From Caulobacteraceae bacterium (GTDB lineage Bacteria; Pseudomonadota; Alphaproteobacteria; Caulobacterales; Caulobacteraceae), in NCBI GenBank assembly GCA_031291645.1, contig JARLIQ010000063.1, positions 30,249-94,248 on the forward strand: a stretch of DNA of 64,000 nucleotides, in the 5' to 3' direction. Below, piece by piece: positions 17,684 through 26,805 of this stretch; position 1 is the stretch's first letter; every line of letters begins with the position of its first letter. The notes below the pieces were generated by a model that searched no databases, had not been told where the DNA came from, and saw nothing but the letters and a program-made list of their open reading frames with translations. A program made the position numbers and the translations under genes.

Positions 17684-19099
17684 ATGATCCATCCCCTCCG
17701 CCCCCTGCTCGTCGCCTCCGCCCTGAGCCTCGCGGGGTTCCAGGCCGCGTGGGCCATCGGGCCGACCTATCGGCCGCCTTCCGAACCGCCCGTGAACCTG
17801 GCCGCGTCCGACCCGCGCGTGACCACCGGTTCGGCGCCAGCGTCGGCCTGGTGGCGCTCGTTCGGCGACAAGGAGCTGGACGACCTGATCGCCCGCGGCC
17901 TCGGCGCGAACCTCGACGTTCGCATGGCTTTGGACCGGGTGGGCGAGGCTAGGGCCCTGTTCCATGAGAACCGGCTCAACCTGCTGCCACACGTGACCAC
18001 CGAGGGGGCCTATTCCCGCAGCAAGGAACAGGTCCCGGGTTTCACCAAGGATCGGATCGACATCGAACAGGCCGACCTCGGCTTCGACGCCACCTGGGAG
18101 ATCGACCTGTTCGGCCGGGTCCGGCATCAGGTGGAATCCGCCCGGGCCGACGCCCAGGCCGCGCGCGAGGACGTCAGGAACGCCCAGGTCGTCGTGGTCG
18201 CGGAGATCGCGCGCAACTACATGCAACTGCGCGGGGCCCAGGCCCGGCGAGCGGTCGCGGAGGAAAACCTCCGCACGGCGCAGGACACGCTGCATCTGAC
18301 GGAAGTGCGCTATCAGGTCGGAACCGGCGATCCGGTGGACGTGGACAGCGCCCGGGCGCGGCTGAACGCCACCGAGGCCGCCATACCGCCGCTCCGCGCG
18401 GCCGAAGCCCAGGCGGCGCATCGCCTGGCGGTGCTCGTCGGCGCAAGGCCGGGAAGCCTGGACGCCGAACTGTCGGCGCCGCCGCCCACGGCGCTCACCG
18501 CCCCCGCGGCCGTTCCGATCGGCGACGCCTCCGACTTCCTTCGGCGGCGGCCGGACGTGAAGGCGGCGGAGCGGCGCCTGGCGGCCGAGACGGCCCGCAC
18601 CGGCGTCGCCACGGCCGACCTGTTCCCACGCATCAACGTCACCGGGTTCGTGGGTTTCCTCTCAGGCGACGTCTCCGCCCTGTTCAAGAGCGGCTCACAG
18701 GCCTGGGCCATCAGCCCGGCGGTGTCATGGCCGGGCCTGGACCTGGGAAGCGCGCAGGCGCGCTTGCGTGCGCAGCGCTCGCGTCAGGACGAGAGCCTCG
18801 CGGCCTACGACCAGACCGTGCTCCGCGCGATCGAAGACCTGCAGGACGCGCTCGTCGCCTACCGTGAGCGCCAGATCGAGGTCGTCAGCCTGTCCCAGCA
18901 GGTCGAGGCCTCGCGCCGCGCCGCCGACCTGGCGCACATCCGCTACAAGGAAGGCAGGATCGACTTCCTGCGGGTGCTGGACGCCGAGCGCAGCCGGCTC
19001 GAAGCGGAGGACGCCCTGACGCTCGCGCAGACCAACGCCAATATCGACGTCGTATCGATCTATCAGGCGCTCGGCGGCGACGTTCGGCCGGGGGCCTGA
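17684..19099 (+). CDS. Outer-membrane efflux channel (NodT/OprM family)
   Basis: The 471-aa product has two repeats of the outer-membrane-factor domain (about residues 55-250 and 265-460), with typical features WWRSFGDKELDDLI, DATWEIDLFGRVRHQVESAR and SWPGLDLGSAQARLRAQRSR. It completes the RND pump. Members of the NodT group are normally lipoproteins with a Cys at the mature N-terminus just before GPxY. Here the signal reads SALSLAGFQAAWAIGPTYRP with no Cys, so this one would be processed by ordinary signal peptidase. It starts 10 bases after the permease stop. Confidence 0.93.
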   Translation: MIHPLRPLLVASALSLAGFQAAWAIGPTYRPPSEPPVNLAASDPRVTTGSAPASAWWRSFGDKELDDLIARGLGANLDVRMALDRVGEARALFHENRLNLLPHVTTEGAYSRSKEQVPGFTKDRIDIEQADLGFDATWEIDLFGRVRHQVESARADAQAAREDVRNAQVVVVAEIARNYMQLRGAQARRAVAEENLRTAQDTLHLTEVRYQVGTGDPVDVDSARARLNATEAAIPPLRAAEAQAAHRLAVLVGARPGSLDAELSAPPPTALTAPAAVPIGDASDFLRRRPDVKAAERRLAAETARTGVATADLFPRINVTGFVGFLSGDVSALFKSGSQAWAISPAVSWPGLDLGSAQARLRAQRSRQDESLAAYDQTVLRAIEDLQDALVAYRERQIEVVSLSQQVEASRRAADLAHIRYKEGRIDFLRVLDAERSRLEAEDALTLAQTNANIDVVSIYQALGGDVRPGA

Positions 19100-19132
19100 G
19101 GCGACAGGACCGGGTCGGCCCGCGGCCGCCGG

Positions 19133-20677
19133 TCAGCCGACGGCCCGCTCCCGGCCACGCCAGAAGCGCTCGCGGATCTCGGCCTTGACCACCTTGCCAG
19201 CCGGGCTGCGCGGAAGAGCGCGCCAGATCTCCACCGACTTGGGCGCATGGACCGGCCCGAGGCGTTCGCGCACGAGCGCGATGACATCCTCGGGCGCCAA
19301 CACGGCGCCGAGCTTCAGCTCCACCACCGCCTTGACCGCCTCGCCCCATTTCGGGTCCGGCACGCCGATCACCGCGCAGTCCAGCACCGACGGATGCTCC
19401 AGGATCACCTGCTCGACCTCGGCGGAGAAGACGTTGAAGCCGCCGGTGATGATCATGTCCTTGGCGCGATCGACGATGTAGACGAAGCCCGCCTCATCCT
19501 GGAAGCCGACGTCGCCGGTGCGCCGCCAGCCGTCGCTCGTGATCGCCGCGGTCGCCTCGGGGGCGCCGTCGTAGCCCACCATGGTCAGATTACCCCGCGC
19601 GACGATCTCGCCGCGCTGGCCAGCCCCTAGCATGGCGCCGTCCGAACCCATGACGCCCAGCCGCGTCGCCAGCGTAGAGCGGCCGCAACTCGACCACCTC
19701 GCCTCCGGCCCAGCGGCCAAATCGCAGGTCGACAGGAAGGTCAGGAACATCGGCGCCTCGGCCTGGCCGTAGCACTGGCACACCACCGGCCCGAACACCG
19801 CCATCGCCTCGCGCAACTTGGCCGGCGAGATCGGCGACGCCGCAATCACCAGGTATCGCAGCGAACTGAAGTCGCGCTCGCGCACCCCGGGATGGTCGAG
19901 CAAGCCGTAGACCACGGTCGGCGGCAGATAGAGGTGGGTGATCCTGTGGCGCTCGATCGCCTCCAGAATCAGGTCCGGGCTGGGCTTCTTCAGGATGACG
20001 TTGGTGGCTCCGCCCGCGATGGCGCAAAGCGCCAGCACGCCGGCCGCATGGGTCATCGGCCCGGCCACCAGGTGAACGGGCGGCTCGGGCGACGGCAGGC
20101 ATTGCCAGAAGGCGCCGACCAGCGTCTCCCAGGTCTGCAGGCTCCACAGTGCGGCCTTGGAAAGGCCGGTCGTGCCGCCGGTGGGGAACAGGCTGGCGAT
20201 GATGTCCGCCCCGTCAGGCGGCTCGGGGGCGGGCGGGTAGTCGCCCGCGGCGAACCGCTCCAGCGACGGCGATCCGCCGGAGCCTTCCCGGTCGAGGCAG
20301 ACCGTCAGACCAGGCGCCGCCAGCACCGGCGCCAGGGCCAGCGCTTCGGCCTCCAGGCTGGAATGGTAGAACAGCGCCTGGCACCGCGACAGGCCGAGCC
20401 AGTGACGGTTCGCCGCCTCGCTGTTGCGCGCGTTGATCGGGGTCCAGACCGCGCCGAGCCGGAAGGCCGCCAGTATGGCGACAAAGGCGGCTGGATCGTT
20501 GGGACTGAAGACGCCGATCCGGTCGCCGGCCTTCAGGCCCGCCGCGGCCAGGGCGGAGGCCAGGGCCTCGACACGCGCGTCAGCCTCGGCCCAGGAGACG
20601 ACGCCGGTCTCGTCGGCGAAGGCCGCTCGCGCGGGGCCATGCCTCAGGCCCCGCTTGAAATAGTCGATGACGCGCAC
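19133..20677 (-). CDS. AMP-forming acyl-CoA synthetase/ligase
   Basis: From the GTG at 20677 the protein is 514 aa and belongs to the ANL superfamily. The ATP-binding motif reads SLFPTGGTTGLSKAAL, the adenylate-binding region YGQAEAPMF, the hinge region GWRRTGDVGFQDEAGFVYIV with DRAKDMIITGGFNV, and the C-terminal catalytic Lys is in SPAGKVVKAEI. It activates a carboxylic acid with ATP and CoA; the substrate is not fixed by these motifs. It is the last gene of a minus-strand run with the cupin, FAH and TonB-receptor genes, 11 bases after the cupin stop. The open frame extends far upstream through other genes, but that is a high-GC artefact, not a fusion. Confidence 0.9.
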   Translation of the reverse strand: MRVIDYFKRGLRHGPARAAFADETGVVSWAEADARVEALASALAAAGLKAGDRIGVFSPNDPAAFVAILAAFRLGAVWTPINARNSEAANRHWLGLSRCQALFYHSSLEAEALALAPVLAAPGLTVCLDREGSGGSPSLERFAAGDYPPAPEPPDGADIIASLFPTGGTTGLSKAALWSLQTWETLVGAFWQCLPSPEPPVHLVAGPMTHAAGVLALCAIAGGATNVILKKPSPDLILEAIERHRITHLYLPPTVVYGLLDHPGVRERDFSSLRYLVIAASPISPAKLREAMAVFGPVVCQCYGQAEAPMFLTFLSTCDLAAGPEARWSSCGRSTLATRLGVMGSDGAMLGAGQRGEIVARGNLTMVGYDGAPEATAAITSDGWRRTGDVGFQDEAGFVYIVDRAKDMIITGGFNVFSAEVEQVILEHPSVLDCAVIGVPDPKWGEAVKAVVELKLGAVLAPEDVIALVRERLGPVHAPKSVEIWRALPRSPAGKVVKAEIRERFWRGRERAVG

Positions 20678-20688
20678 GGCCGGCCGGC

Positions 20689-21222
20689 TCAGGCGGCCGG
20701 ATGGGCGTCGACCAGGATCGCCGCCATGACGCAGGGGACCTGGCCGCGATTGCTCCAGGCGTGCTTGGTCCCGCGCTGGACGATGCAGTCCCCGGGGCGC
20801 AGCAGCATCTCGCCATCCTCCATGATCATGTGCATCTCGCCGGAGATGACCACGAGATAGTCCACCGAGTCCGTGGCGTGCATGCTGGCGTGCTTGGCGC
20901 TGTCCTCGGCGGTCGGGACCCGGGCGCTGCCCAGTTCGGCGAACGCCGCGGCGGTGTCGATCGTCGTCTTCGACTCCGGCGGAATCTCGACCACGCGGAA
21001 GATCGTGCCGCCGGGCGTCGGGTCGTGACGGATCGGCCGCGCGCCGCGGTCGACCAGGCCGGTGTTGTCGACCGGAATTTCCTCGGTCACCCAGATCTCG
21101 GTCACCCGCGAGCCGGGCCAGGCGGCGCTGTCGAGCACATTGGGCGCGTCGCCGACGAAGGTGATGTTCGAGCGGCCCTGGGCGTCGTGCCCGGTGACGA
21201 TACGGCGGATGGCTTGAGGCAT
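20689..21222 (-). CDS. Cupin-domain protein
   Basis: The 177-aa protein has a cupin fold in its second half: HATDSVDYLVVISGEMHMIM (motif 1 region) and GDCIVQRGTKHAWSNRGQVP (motif 2). The first half has a conserved-looking jelly-roll segment (TIFRVVEIPPESKTTID). Members like this often occur in clusters for breakdown of aromatic or alicyclic compounds; whether it is an enzyme or a ligand-binding protein is not evident. It sits 27 bases downstream of an FAH-family gene and 11 bases upstream of the acyl-CoA ligase. Confidence 0.8.
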   Translation of the reverse strand: MPQAIRRIVTGHDAQGRSNITFVGDAPNVLDSAAWPGSRVTEIWVTEEIPVDNTGLVDRGARPIRHDPTPGGTIFRVVEIPPESKTTIDTAAAFAELGSARVPTAEDSAKHASMHATDSVDYLVVISGEMHMIMEDGEMLLRPGDCIVQRGTKHAWSNRGQVPCVMAAILVDAHPAA

Positions 21223-21249
21223 GATTGAAATCCCTGGTGACTGGAACGC

Positions 21250-22230
21250 TTACGCGGGCCGGCCGACGACCCGGTTGCGCAGGACGCCGATGTTCTCGAT
21301 CTCGAGCTCGACGAGGTCCCCGATCGCCAGCCGCCGTCCCAGCTCGAACCCGCAGCCCGAAGCGACCGTGCCCGAGCCGATCACTTCGCCGGCGCGCAGG
21401 GTCTTGCGCCGGCTGAACTGGACCACGGCGTCCTCGAAGCTGTGGTGCATGGTCGAGGTCGAGCCGCGCGACCATTCCTCGCCGTTGACGCGCGCGGTCA
21501 TGGTCAGGGCGTAGGGATCGTCGAACTCGTCCGGGGTGGCGATGCAGGGCCCAAGGCCGTTGCCGTTGTCGAAGTCCTTGCCTTCGCCCGGTCCGAGCCG
21601 GGCGTCCATGACCGGGATCTGGACGTCGCGGGCCGACCAGTCGTTGAAGATGGTCAGGCCGAAGATGTGGTCGCGCGCGCGGTCCTGAGTGATATCGCTC
21701 CCGGTGCGCCCGATCACGCAGGCCCACTCCAGCTCGTAGTCGATCCAGTCGGAATAATCCGGCCAGACGATGTCGACCTCCGGTCCGCTGACCGCCAAGT
21801 GGTTGCTGTTGTAGTAGACCACCTGCTGCTTGAAGATCGGCTTGAGGTCGTACTGGCCGCTGGCCATCAGCCCTTCGAACGCCGCCTCGGGGTCGGGTTC
21901 CTGAGCCGCCAGGTTGCGGGCCATCTGCACCAGCGCCTTTTCCATGTGCTCCAGGAACAGGCTGCAGTCGCGCAGCCGGATCGGCTTGGGCAGGGGCGCC
22001 AGCAGCCTCGCCTCGCCCGAGACCATGGCCTCGTCGGGACGCTTGGCGATAACCGTGCGCGCCTCGTCCCAGGCTCCGTCGCCGGCGTCGATCAGCGCCT
22101 GCATCGAGGCGAAGGCCGCCCCGCCGCCGCCGAGGCGTTCGCACGCCCCGGCCAGGTCCAACACGCCCCCGCCGGGCGCCATCGCCCCCAGCCGGGGGCC
22201 GCTCTCGGCCTGATAGGTGACCAGTTTCAT
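21250..22230 (-). CDS. Fumarylacetoacetate hydrolase-family enzyme (first copy)
   Basis: The 326-aa protein starts MKLVTYQAESGPRLGAMAPG and has the FAH C-terminal fold with metal-site segments DWIDYELEWACVIGRTGSDI and IFGLTIFNDWSARDVQIPVM, then GNGLGPCIATPDEF and GEVIGSGTVASGCGFELG. FAH enzymes cleave C-C bonds in beta-diketo acids or hydrate/decarboxylate related ring-cleavage products using Mg2+ or Ca2+. The 34-base gap to the TonB-receptor gene upstream suggests a shared transcript. A second, distinct FAH copy lies at 24602-25537. Confidence 0.92.
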   Translation of the reverse strand: MKLVTYQAESGPRLGAMAPGGGVLDLAGACERLGGGGAAFASMQALIDAGDGAWDEARTVIAKRPDEAMVSGEARLLAPLPKPIRLRDCSLFLEHMEKALVQMARNLAAQEPDPEAAFEGLMASGQYDLKPIFKQQVVYYNSNHLAVSGPEVDIVWPDYSDWIDYELEWACVIGRTGSDITQDRARDHIFGLTIFNDWSARDVQIPVMDARLGPGEGKDFDNGNGLGPCIATPDEFDDPYALTMTARVNGEEWSRGSTSTMHHSFEDAVVQFSRRKTLRAGEVIGSGTVASGCGFELGRRLAIGDLVELEIENIGVLRNRVVGRPA

Positions 22231-22264
22231 GACGGCGTCCTCCTGGAGGCGGCGATCGCGATGA

Positions 22265-24436
22265 TCAATGGAACTTGACGTTCAGCGTGGCGCCGTAGGT
22301 CATCGGATCACCCGGCACGGCCAGGCCGGTCCCGCTGGCCACCGCGATGTTGCGGTAGTAGTGGGTGTCACCGAGGTTCTTGCCCCAGAACGCCACGCTC
22401 CAGTCGCCGCGCGCCGGCGTATAGGTGACGCGGGCGTTGGCCAGGCCGTAGCCGGGCTGATAGAGGCCGGCGGTGCGGGTATTGGCCGCGTCGAAGAACT
22501 CCTGGGCCTGGTAGGTGTACTCGGCGCGCACCGCGAGGCCCGCGCCCTGCGGCAAGTCGAAGTCGTATTCGGCGCTGTAGCTGCCGGTGAAATCCGGCGA
22601 GCGGAGCTGTTCGCGACCGGCGTAGCTCGCAGCGCCGTTCTGGTACTTCAGGAATCGCGCCTTCTGGTAGGTCATGCTGGCGTCCAGGCTGAGGCCGTGC
22701 ACCGGCTTGGCGCTCAAGGTGACGTCCACCCCGTCAGCGCGCGTGGCGCCGGCGTTGTCGATGGTCTGGAGCGCCGGGCCGGTGATCCGCAGGATCTGTT
22801 GGTTGGTGATGTCCTGGCGGAAGACGGCGATATCGGCCAGCAGGCGATGGTCGAACCATTCGCTCTTCAGGCCCACCTCGTAGGCCTTCACGTTCTCGGG
22901 CTGGAACGGCTTGTTGGCGACCGCCGCCGTGCTGGGCAGGAGGGTCTGGAAGCCGCCGCTCTTGTAGCCCTGGCGATAGGACACATAGGTCAGGATGTCC
23001 GGCGTCAGCTTGAAGTTCAGCGACGCGGACGGATCGAACGAACTCCACTGAGCGTGAGGGTCGACGCTGAACGGCGAGGCCGCCAGGAAGCCCTTCACCT
23101 CGCGCTGATCGCGCTTGTCGTCGATCGAATAGCGGCCGCCGGCCGTCAGGCTGAGCTGGTCGGTGAAATCGTAGGTCGCCTGGCCGAACAGCGCATAGGC
23201 GTCGGAGGTGATGACGGAATCGTCGGTCGCGGTGTGGTTCTCGACGACGGCCGTGGGGAAGGCCGGGCCGGCCTTCAACACCCAGTTGTCGGTCACCCGG
23301 CCATGGTAATAGTAGAAGCCGCCGATCCACCGCCAGCGGGCCGCCTGGCCTGCAAGCCGCACCTCCTGGCTGAAGGTCTCGTCGCGTTCGTGGGTCGCAA
23401 GAACGTAGGAGTCGGCGATCGTCGCGTCCTGGTCCTGCAGCCGGTCGAACAGGTTCGAGCGCAGGGCGGTGATCGAGGTGATGGTCCCGACGGGGGTCTT
23501 CCACTCCAGCCGGCCGGTCAGGTCGCCCAGGGTCTGATGCTCGAACCCGTCGACGTTGTAGTAGTGCTTGTAGAAGCTCTCGCCCGGCGGCAGGGCGGCG
23601 ATGGCCGCCGGACTGAGCAGGCCGGACTTGTTGGCCGAGGCGATGAACTGGTTGGTCATGCCATCGCGGGCCTGCAGGCCGTCGGCGGTCAGCAGGAAGG
23701 TGACCGTGTCGCCCACGTATTCGATCTGGGCGCGGCCGCCATAGCTCTCGATCCGGCCCGGGTCGGGCCCGCCGGCCAGGTTCTTGGTGAAGCCGTCGCG
23801 GTGGCGGTAGCCGAGCGCGAGCCGGTAGAGCCAGTGGTCGTCCTTGTCGAGCGGGCCTGTCACCCCGACGCGGGCGGTGTAGTCGCCATAGTCGCCCACC
23901 TCGGCGTCCAGCGTGCCGCCGAACACCGGCGACGGACGCTTGGTGGTGACGCTGATCGCGCCGGACGCGGCGTTGCGGCCGAACAGGGCGCCCTGCGGGC
24001 CCTTCAGCACCTCGACGTGGTCGATGTCGAACAGGTCGAACTGCAGGCCGGCGGTTCCGCCGATGTAGACCTCGTCGACGAAGTAGGCGACGCTCGGATC
24101 GGAGCCGGCGTCGATCTGGTTGGTGCCGCCGCCGCGCAGATAGGTGTAGCTGACGAACCCGGCGCCCACCGCCGAGATGGTCAGGCCCGGCGCAAAATGC
24201 TGCAGGTCGTCGATGTTGGTGACGCCCGACTTGGCTAGGGTCGCGCCCGACAGGGCGTTGATCGAGATCGGCACGGCCTGGACGTTCTCTGCCCGCTTTT
24301 GGGCGGTGACCACCACGGCCTCGACTTCGTCTGCCGCCTGAGCGGGGGCCGGGGCCGCCGCCTGCGACTCGCCACCGGTGACGGTTGCGGCAAGAACCAC
24401 AAGACTCGCGCCGAGCATAAGCAAATCAATACGCAT
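22265..24436 (-). CDS. TonB-dependent outer-membrane receptor (block 1)
   Basis: The 723-aa protein has a signal peptide (LMLGASLVVLAATVTGGESQ), a TonB-box-like EVEAVVVTAQKRAENVQAVP and a plug domain (about residues 45-165; GPQGALFGRNAASGAISVTT). The 22-strand barrel ends in the usual aromatic C-terminus (TYGATLNVKFH). It resembles the Caulobacter/sphingomonad receptors that import plant- or pollutant-derived small molecules rather than siderophore receptors. A strong ribosome binding site (GGGGGAGGATATC) precedes the ATG. A TGGAC-N4-GTCCA operator lies 134-147 bases upstream. It heads the run receptor, FAH, cupin, acyl-CoA ligase. Confidence 0.95.
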   Translation of the reverse strand: MRIDLLMLGASLVVLAATVTGGESQAAAPAPAQAADEVEAVVVTAQKRAENVQAVPISINALSGATLAKSGVTNIDDLQHFAPGLTISAVGAGFVSYTYLRGGGTNQIDAGSDPSVAYFVDEVYIGGTAGLQFDLFDIDHVEVLKGPQGALFGRNAASGAISVTTKRPSPVFGGTLDAEVGDYGDYTARVGVTGPLDKDDHWLYRLALGYRHRDGFTKNLAGGPDPGRIESYGGRAQIEYVGDTVTFLLTADGLQARDGMTNQFIASANKSGLLSPAAIAALPPGESFYKHYYNVDGFEHQTLGDLTGRLEWKTPVGTITSITALRSNLFDRLQDQDATIADSYVLATHERDETFSQEVRLAGQAARWRWIGGFYYYHGRVTDNWVLKAGPAFPTAVVENHTATDDSVITSDAYALFGQATYDFTDQLSLTAGGRYSIDDKRDQREVKGFLAASPFSVDPHAQWSSFDPSASLNFKLTPDILTYVSYRQGYKSGGFQTLLPSTAAVANKPFQPENVKAYEVGLKSEWFDHRLLADIAVFRQDITNQQILRITGPALQTIDNAGATRADGVDVTLSAKPVHGLSLDASMTYQKARFLKYQNGAASYAGREQLRSPDFTGSYSAEYDFDLPQGAGLAVRAEYTYQAQEFFDAANTRTAGLYQPGYGLANARVTYTPARGDWSVAFWGKNLGDTHYYRNIAVASGTGLAVPGDPMTYGATLNVKFH

Positions 24437-24563
24437 GATATCCTCCCCCTACATCTTATTTTTCTCGGGAATGAAGCTGGCCTATCCCACTGTCTGGCGA
24501 CCAAATTCATATCCAACCGAACTATACTGACGTATCATTTTCATTGTCGGCGGTGACAAGCTG

Positions 24564-24585
24564 CGAATATGGACACTCGTCCACA
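24564..24585. promoter_or_regulatory. Block-1 operator copy A (TGGAC-N4-GTCCA)
   Basis: The palindrome TGGACACTCGTCCA occupies 24570-24583. The 22 bases from 24564 match 19 of 22 with the site at 26682-26703. It lies upstream of the TonB-receptor start at 24436. The proposed binder is the TetR protein at 28166-28939. Confidence 0.65.
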
Positions 24586-24601
24586 CCGCGCCTCGCCACA
24601 G

Positions 24602-25537
24602 CTAATCGACGTCCTGGAAGACGACACGATTTCGCAACCGGCCCAGACCCGAAACCTCCATTTCGATGACGTCGCCGTGCGCCAGCGGCTGGCCGTACTC
24701 CAGGCCGCTGCCGCCGCCCACCGTGCCGGAGGCGAAGAACTCGCCAGCGTGCAGCGTCTCGTCGCGCGAAGCGTGGACGATGATGTCGACGAAGCTGTGC
24801 ATCATGTCGCGGCTGGAGCCTCGACAGCGCTCCTGCCCGTTCACGCTCACCGTCATGGTCAGGTTCCCCGGATCGGGAATCTCGTCGGCGGTGACCAGCC
24901 AGGGGCCCATGACGTTGCCGGTGTCGAAGTCCTTGCCCTTGGACGGGCCGAGCATGGCCGGCATCTCGCGGTACTGCTGGTCCCGCGCGCTGACGTCGTT
25001 GTAGATGCAGTAGCCGAAGATGTGCGAGGCGGCGTCCGCTGGCGAGATGTTCTTGCCCGACCGGCCCAGGAAAACCCCGAACTCCAGTTCGTAGTCGAGC
25101 CATTGGCAGTAGCGCGGCCGAACGATGTCCACCCCCGTGCCGACGACGCTGAACCGGTTCGGCTTGTAATAGACGGGGATGTCCTTGAACACGTTCGAGA
25201 GCACGCCGGGCATGCTGGCCGCCGCTTCGCCCAGCACCAGATGCTTGTTGGCGCGCGCCTGCAGCAGGTGCTTCTCGAACGTCAGGCAGTCGTACATCTG
25301 CTGGGGCACCGGCACCGGCGCCAGAAGGCGGACCGTCTCCAGCGGCTTGACCACGACCGGCCGCTCGACCAGCGCCCTCGCCTCCTCCAGCGCGGGCGCC
25401 CCGCCGTCGATCAGCGACAGCATGTCCTCGAAATGGCGCGCCGCGCTGGCGGCGGTGAAGTCCGCGATGGCGGACTCTCCGGGCAGCATGGCGCCGATGT
25501 GGGCGCCGTCGTCGGTCGCAAAGGTGACGAGTTTCAC
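24602..25537 (-). CDS. Fumarylacetoacetate hydrolase-family enzyme (second copy)
   Basis: The 311-aa protein shares the FAH plan with the gene at 21250 but is clearly a different member: MKLVTFATDDGAHIGAMLPG at the start, QWLDYELEFGVFLGRSGKNI, HIFGYCIYNDVSARDQQYRE, TGNVMGPWLVTADEIPDP and GEFFASGTVGGGSGLEYGQP. The acidic metal ligands expected after HIFG and in the YELEF strand are present. It lies 60 bases downstream of the metallo-hydrolase gene on the same strand. Two FAH members in one block suggest successive steps or parallel substrates. Confidence 0.92.
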   Translation of the reverse strand: MKLVTFATDDGAHIGAMLPGESAIADFTAASAARHFEDMLSLIDGGAPALEEARALVERPVVVKPLETVRLLAPVPVPQQMYDCLTFEKHLLQARANKHLVLGEAAASMPGVLSNVFKDIPVYYKPNRFSVVGTGVDIVRPRYCQWLDYELEFGVFLGRSGKNISPADAASHIFGYCIYNDVSARDQQYREMPAMLGPSKGKDFDTGNVMGPWLVTADEIPDPGNLTMTVSVNGQERCRGSSRDMMHSFVDIIVHASRDETLHAGEFFASGTVGGGSGLEYGQPLAHGDVIEMEVSGLGRLRNRVVFQDVD

Positions 25538-25597
25538 CGGTCGGTCTCTCCGCTTCGGTTCGGATGGGCGCCTCGGCCCGATCCCGGGCCGGGACGT

Positions 25598-26608
25598 CTA
25601 ATGCCTGTGATTGGGATCGCCGCAGCCGCAGGCTGCGGTCGCCGCCGCGCGGCGGGTCTCCCGCGTCTTGTAGTAGCGGGCCATCAGGGCCCAGAGCTCC
25701 TCGCGCGGGACGACGGGGCGGGTTCCGCTGAGTTCGCCCCAGATCTCCATGACGTTGGGCACCATCCGTTCGGCGTCGCCCCAATTCTCGAAGTCGCCCA
25801 TGGCGATATCGAACGCCGCGTCCAGGCAGTTCATGCCGGCGTCATAGCGCTTCTTGGTCTCGTCCCAGACGTACTGCAGGTAGGCCTTGAACTCGCGCAC
25901 CGCCGCCTTGCCGACGATCGGACCGTGCCCGGGCACGATCACCTCCACGTCCCAGCTCAGGATCAGGTCGCAGGCCTTGATCCAGTTGGCGACGGGCCCC
26001 GCCCAGATCGCCGGATGGGCGCCGGCGAACAGGATGTCGCCGGTGTAGACCACCTTGTCCTTCGGGGAGTGGATCAGGATGTCGCTCTTGGTGTGCGCCG
26101 GGCCGACATCGATCAGCCGGATATCCTTGTCGCCCACCTTCAGGTCCAGGGCGCCCTCGAAGGTGTCGGTGGCGTGGGTGATGGTGATGCCGTGGAAGTC
26201 GAAGGCGCCGAACACCTGGCGCATGAAGGCGCCGCCCTCGCCCCACTCACGCCAGCGGTCGAGCATGTCCGCCAGCACCGCCGGGGGCACGTGCTCCATG
26301 TCGTCGTCGACAGCCTTGGTGGTCAGGATGCGCGCGCCCTTCACCAGCTCGTTGCCGTAGGTGTGGTCGCCGTTCGAGTGGGTGTTGACCAGGGTCCCGA
26401 TCTGCTTGGCGGCCGGCACGGCGTCGCCCATCGTCTGGAGCATTTCCGCCGTCAACTTCAGATCAAACAGCGTATCGACAAGTAAAGCCTCGCCGCTGTC
26501 TTCGATCAGGCCGGCGTTGCTCCAGCCCCAGCTCCCATCCGGCAGGATATAACCCCAACAGCCACCGCCGAGATCCTGCAATCCCTTGTTGAATCCCCAG
26601 CGCGGCAT
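25598..26608 (-). CDS. Metallo-beta-lactamase-fold hydrolase with variant metal motif
   Basis: From the ATG at 26608 the product is 336 aa. The MBL motif reads NTHSNGDHTYGN, so the usual HxHxDH is HxNxDH here; later ligands are in DVGPAHTKSDI and VVYTGDILFAG (Asp), and VPGHGPIVG (His). Members with an Asn in this position form a recognised side branch of the superfamily, so this may be normal for its group. The C-terminus ends in a Cys/His cluster (CGCGDPNHRH). The frame continues upstream to 26857, but that part overlaps the divergent promoter and is not protein-like. It is divergent from the MFS gene, with a palindromic operator between them. Confidence 0.85.
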   Translation of the reverse strand: MPRWGFNKGLQDLGGGCWGYILPDGSWGWSNAGLIEDSGEALLVDTLFDLKLTAEMLQTMGDAVPAAKQIGTLVNTHSNGDHTYGNELVKGARILTTKAVDDDMEHVPPAVLADMLDRWREWGEGGAFMRQVFGAFDFHGITITHATDTFEGALDLKVGDKDIRLIDVGPAHTKSDILIHSPKDKVVYTGDILFAGAHPAIWAGPVANWIKACDLILSWDVEVIVPGHGPIVGKAAVREFKAYLQYVWDETKKRYDAGMNCLDAAFDIAMGDFENWGDAERMVPNVMEIWGELSGTRPVVPREELWALMARYYKTRETRRAAATAACGCGDPNHRH

Positions 26609-26681
26609 GCTTCCACCAATATAAGAACTATTGTTGATTTGCGGGCCGAACGGTAGCGGGCCGCCGGGGGCCGGCAAGTCT

Positions 26682-26703
26682 CGAATGTGGACGATCGTCC
26701 ACA
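26682..26703. promoter_or_regulatory. Block-1 operator copy B (18-bp perfect palindrome)
   Basis: TGTGGACGATCGTCCACA at 26686-26703 is perfectly self-complementary. It lies centrally between the divergent starts of the metallo-hydrolase (26608) and the MFS permease (26806), so one bound dimer could repress both. Flanking CGAA is shared with copy A at 24564. Confidence 0.7.
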
Positions 26704-26805
26704 GCCGCCCCGCTGGGCGTAGGGCTTTCGGCTTGCTAAGGCGGCGCCCGCACAAGACGGTGGGTCGTGGCGAAGGCCGCCCGCAGACAGTTTGAGAGAG
26801 CCGCC

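Noticed and set aside
15793..17757. 654-codon open frame on the minus strand opposite the RND permease
   Set aside because: It is the antisense shadow of a well-supported pump gene. The translation is rich in Arg, Gly, Asp, Gln and His with no family resemblance, as expected for high-GC third positions.
20678..22144. Upstream extension of the acyl-CoA ligase frame to 1003 codons
   Set aside because: The extension runs in another frame through the cupin and FAH genes, both of which have clear family motifs and starts. It is not a fusion protein.
22268..24238. 656-codon plus-strand frame opposite the first TonB receptor
   Set aside because: Antisense shadow; low-complexity Gly/Val/Arg/Gln composition, no ribosome binding site or motif.
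24569..26485. 638-codon plus-strand frame opposite the FAH and metallo-hydrolase genes
   Set aside because: Antisense shadow of two genes with strong motifs; it also begins inside a palindromic operator.
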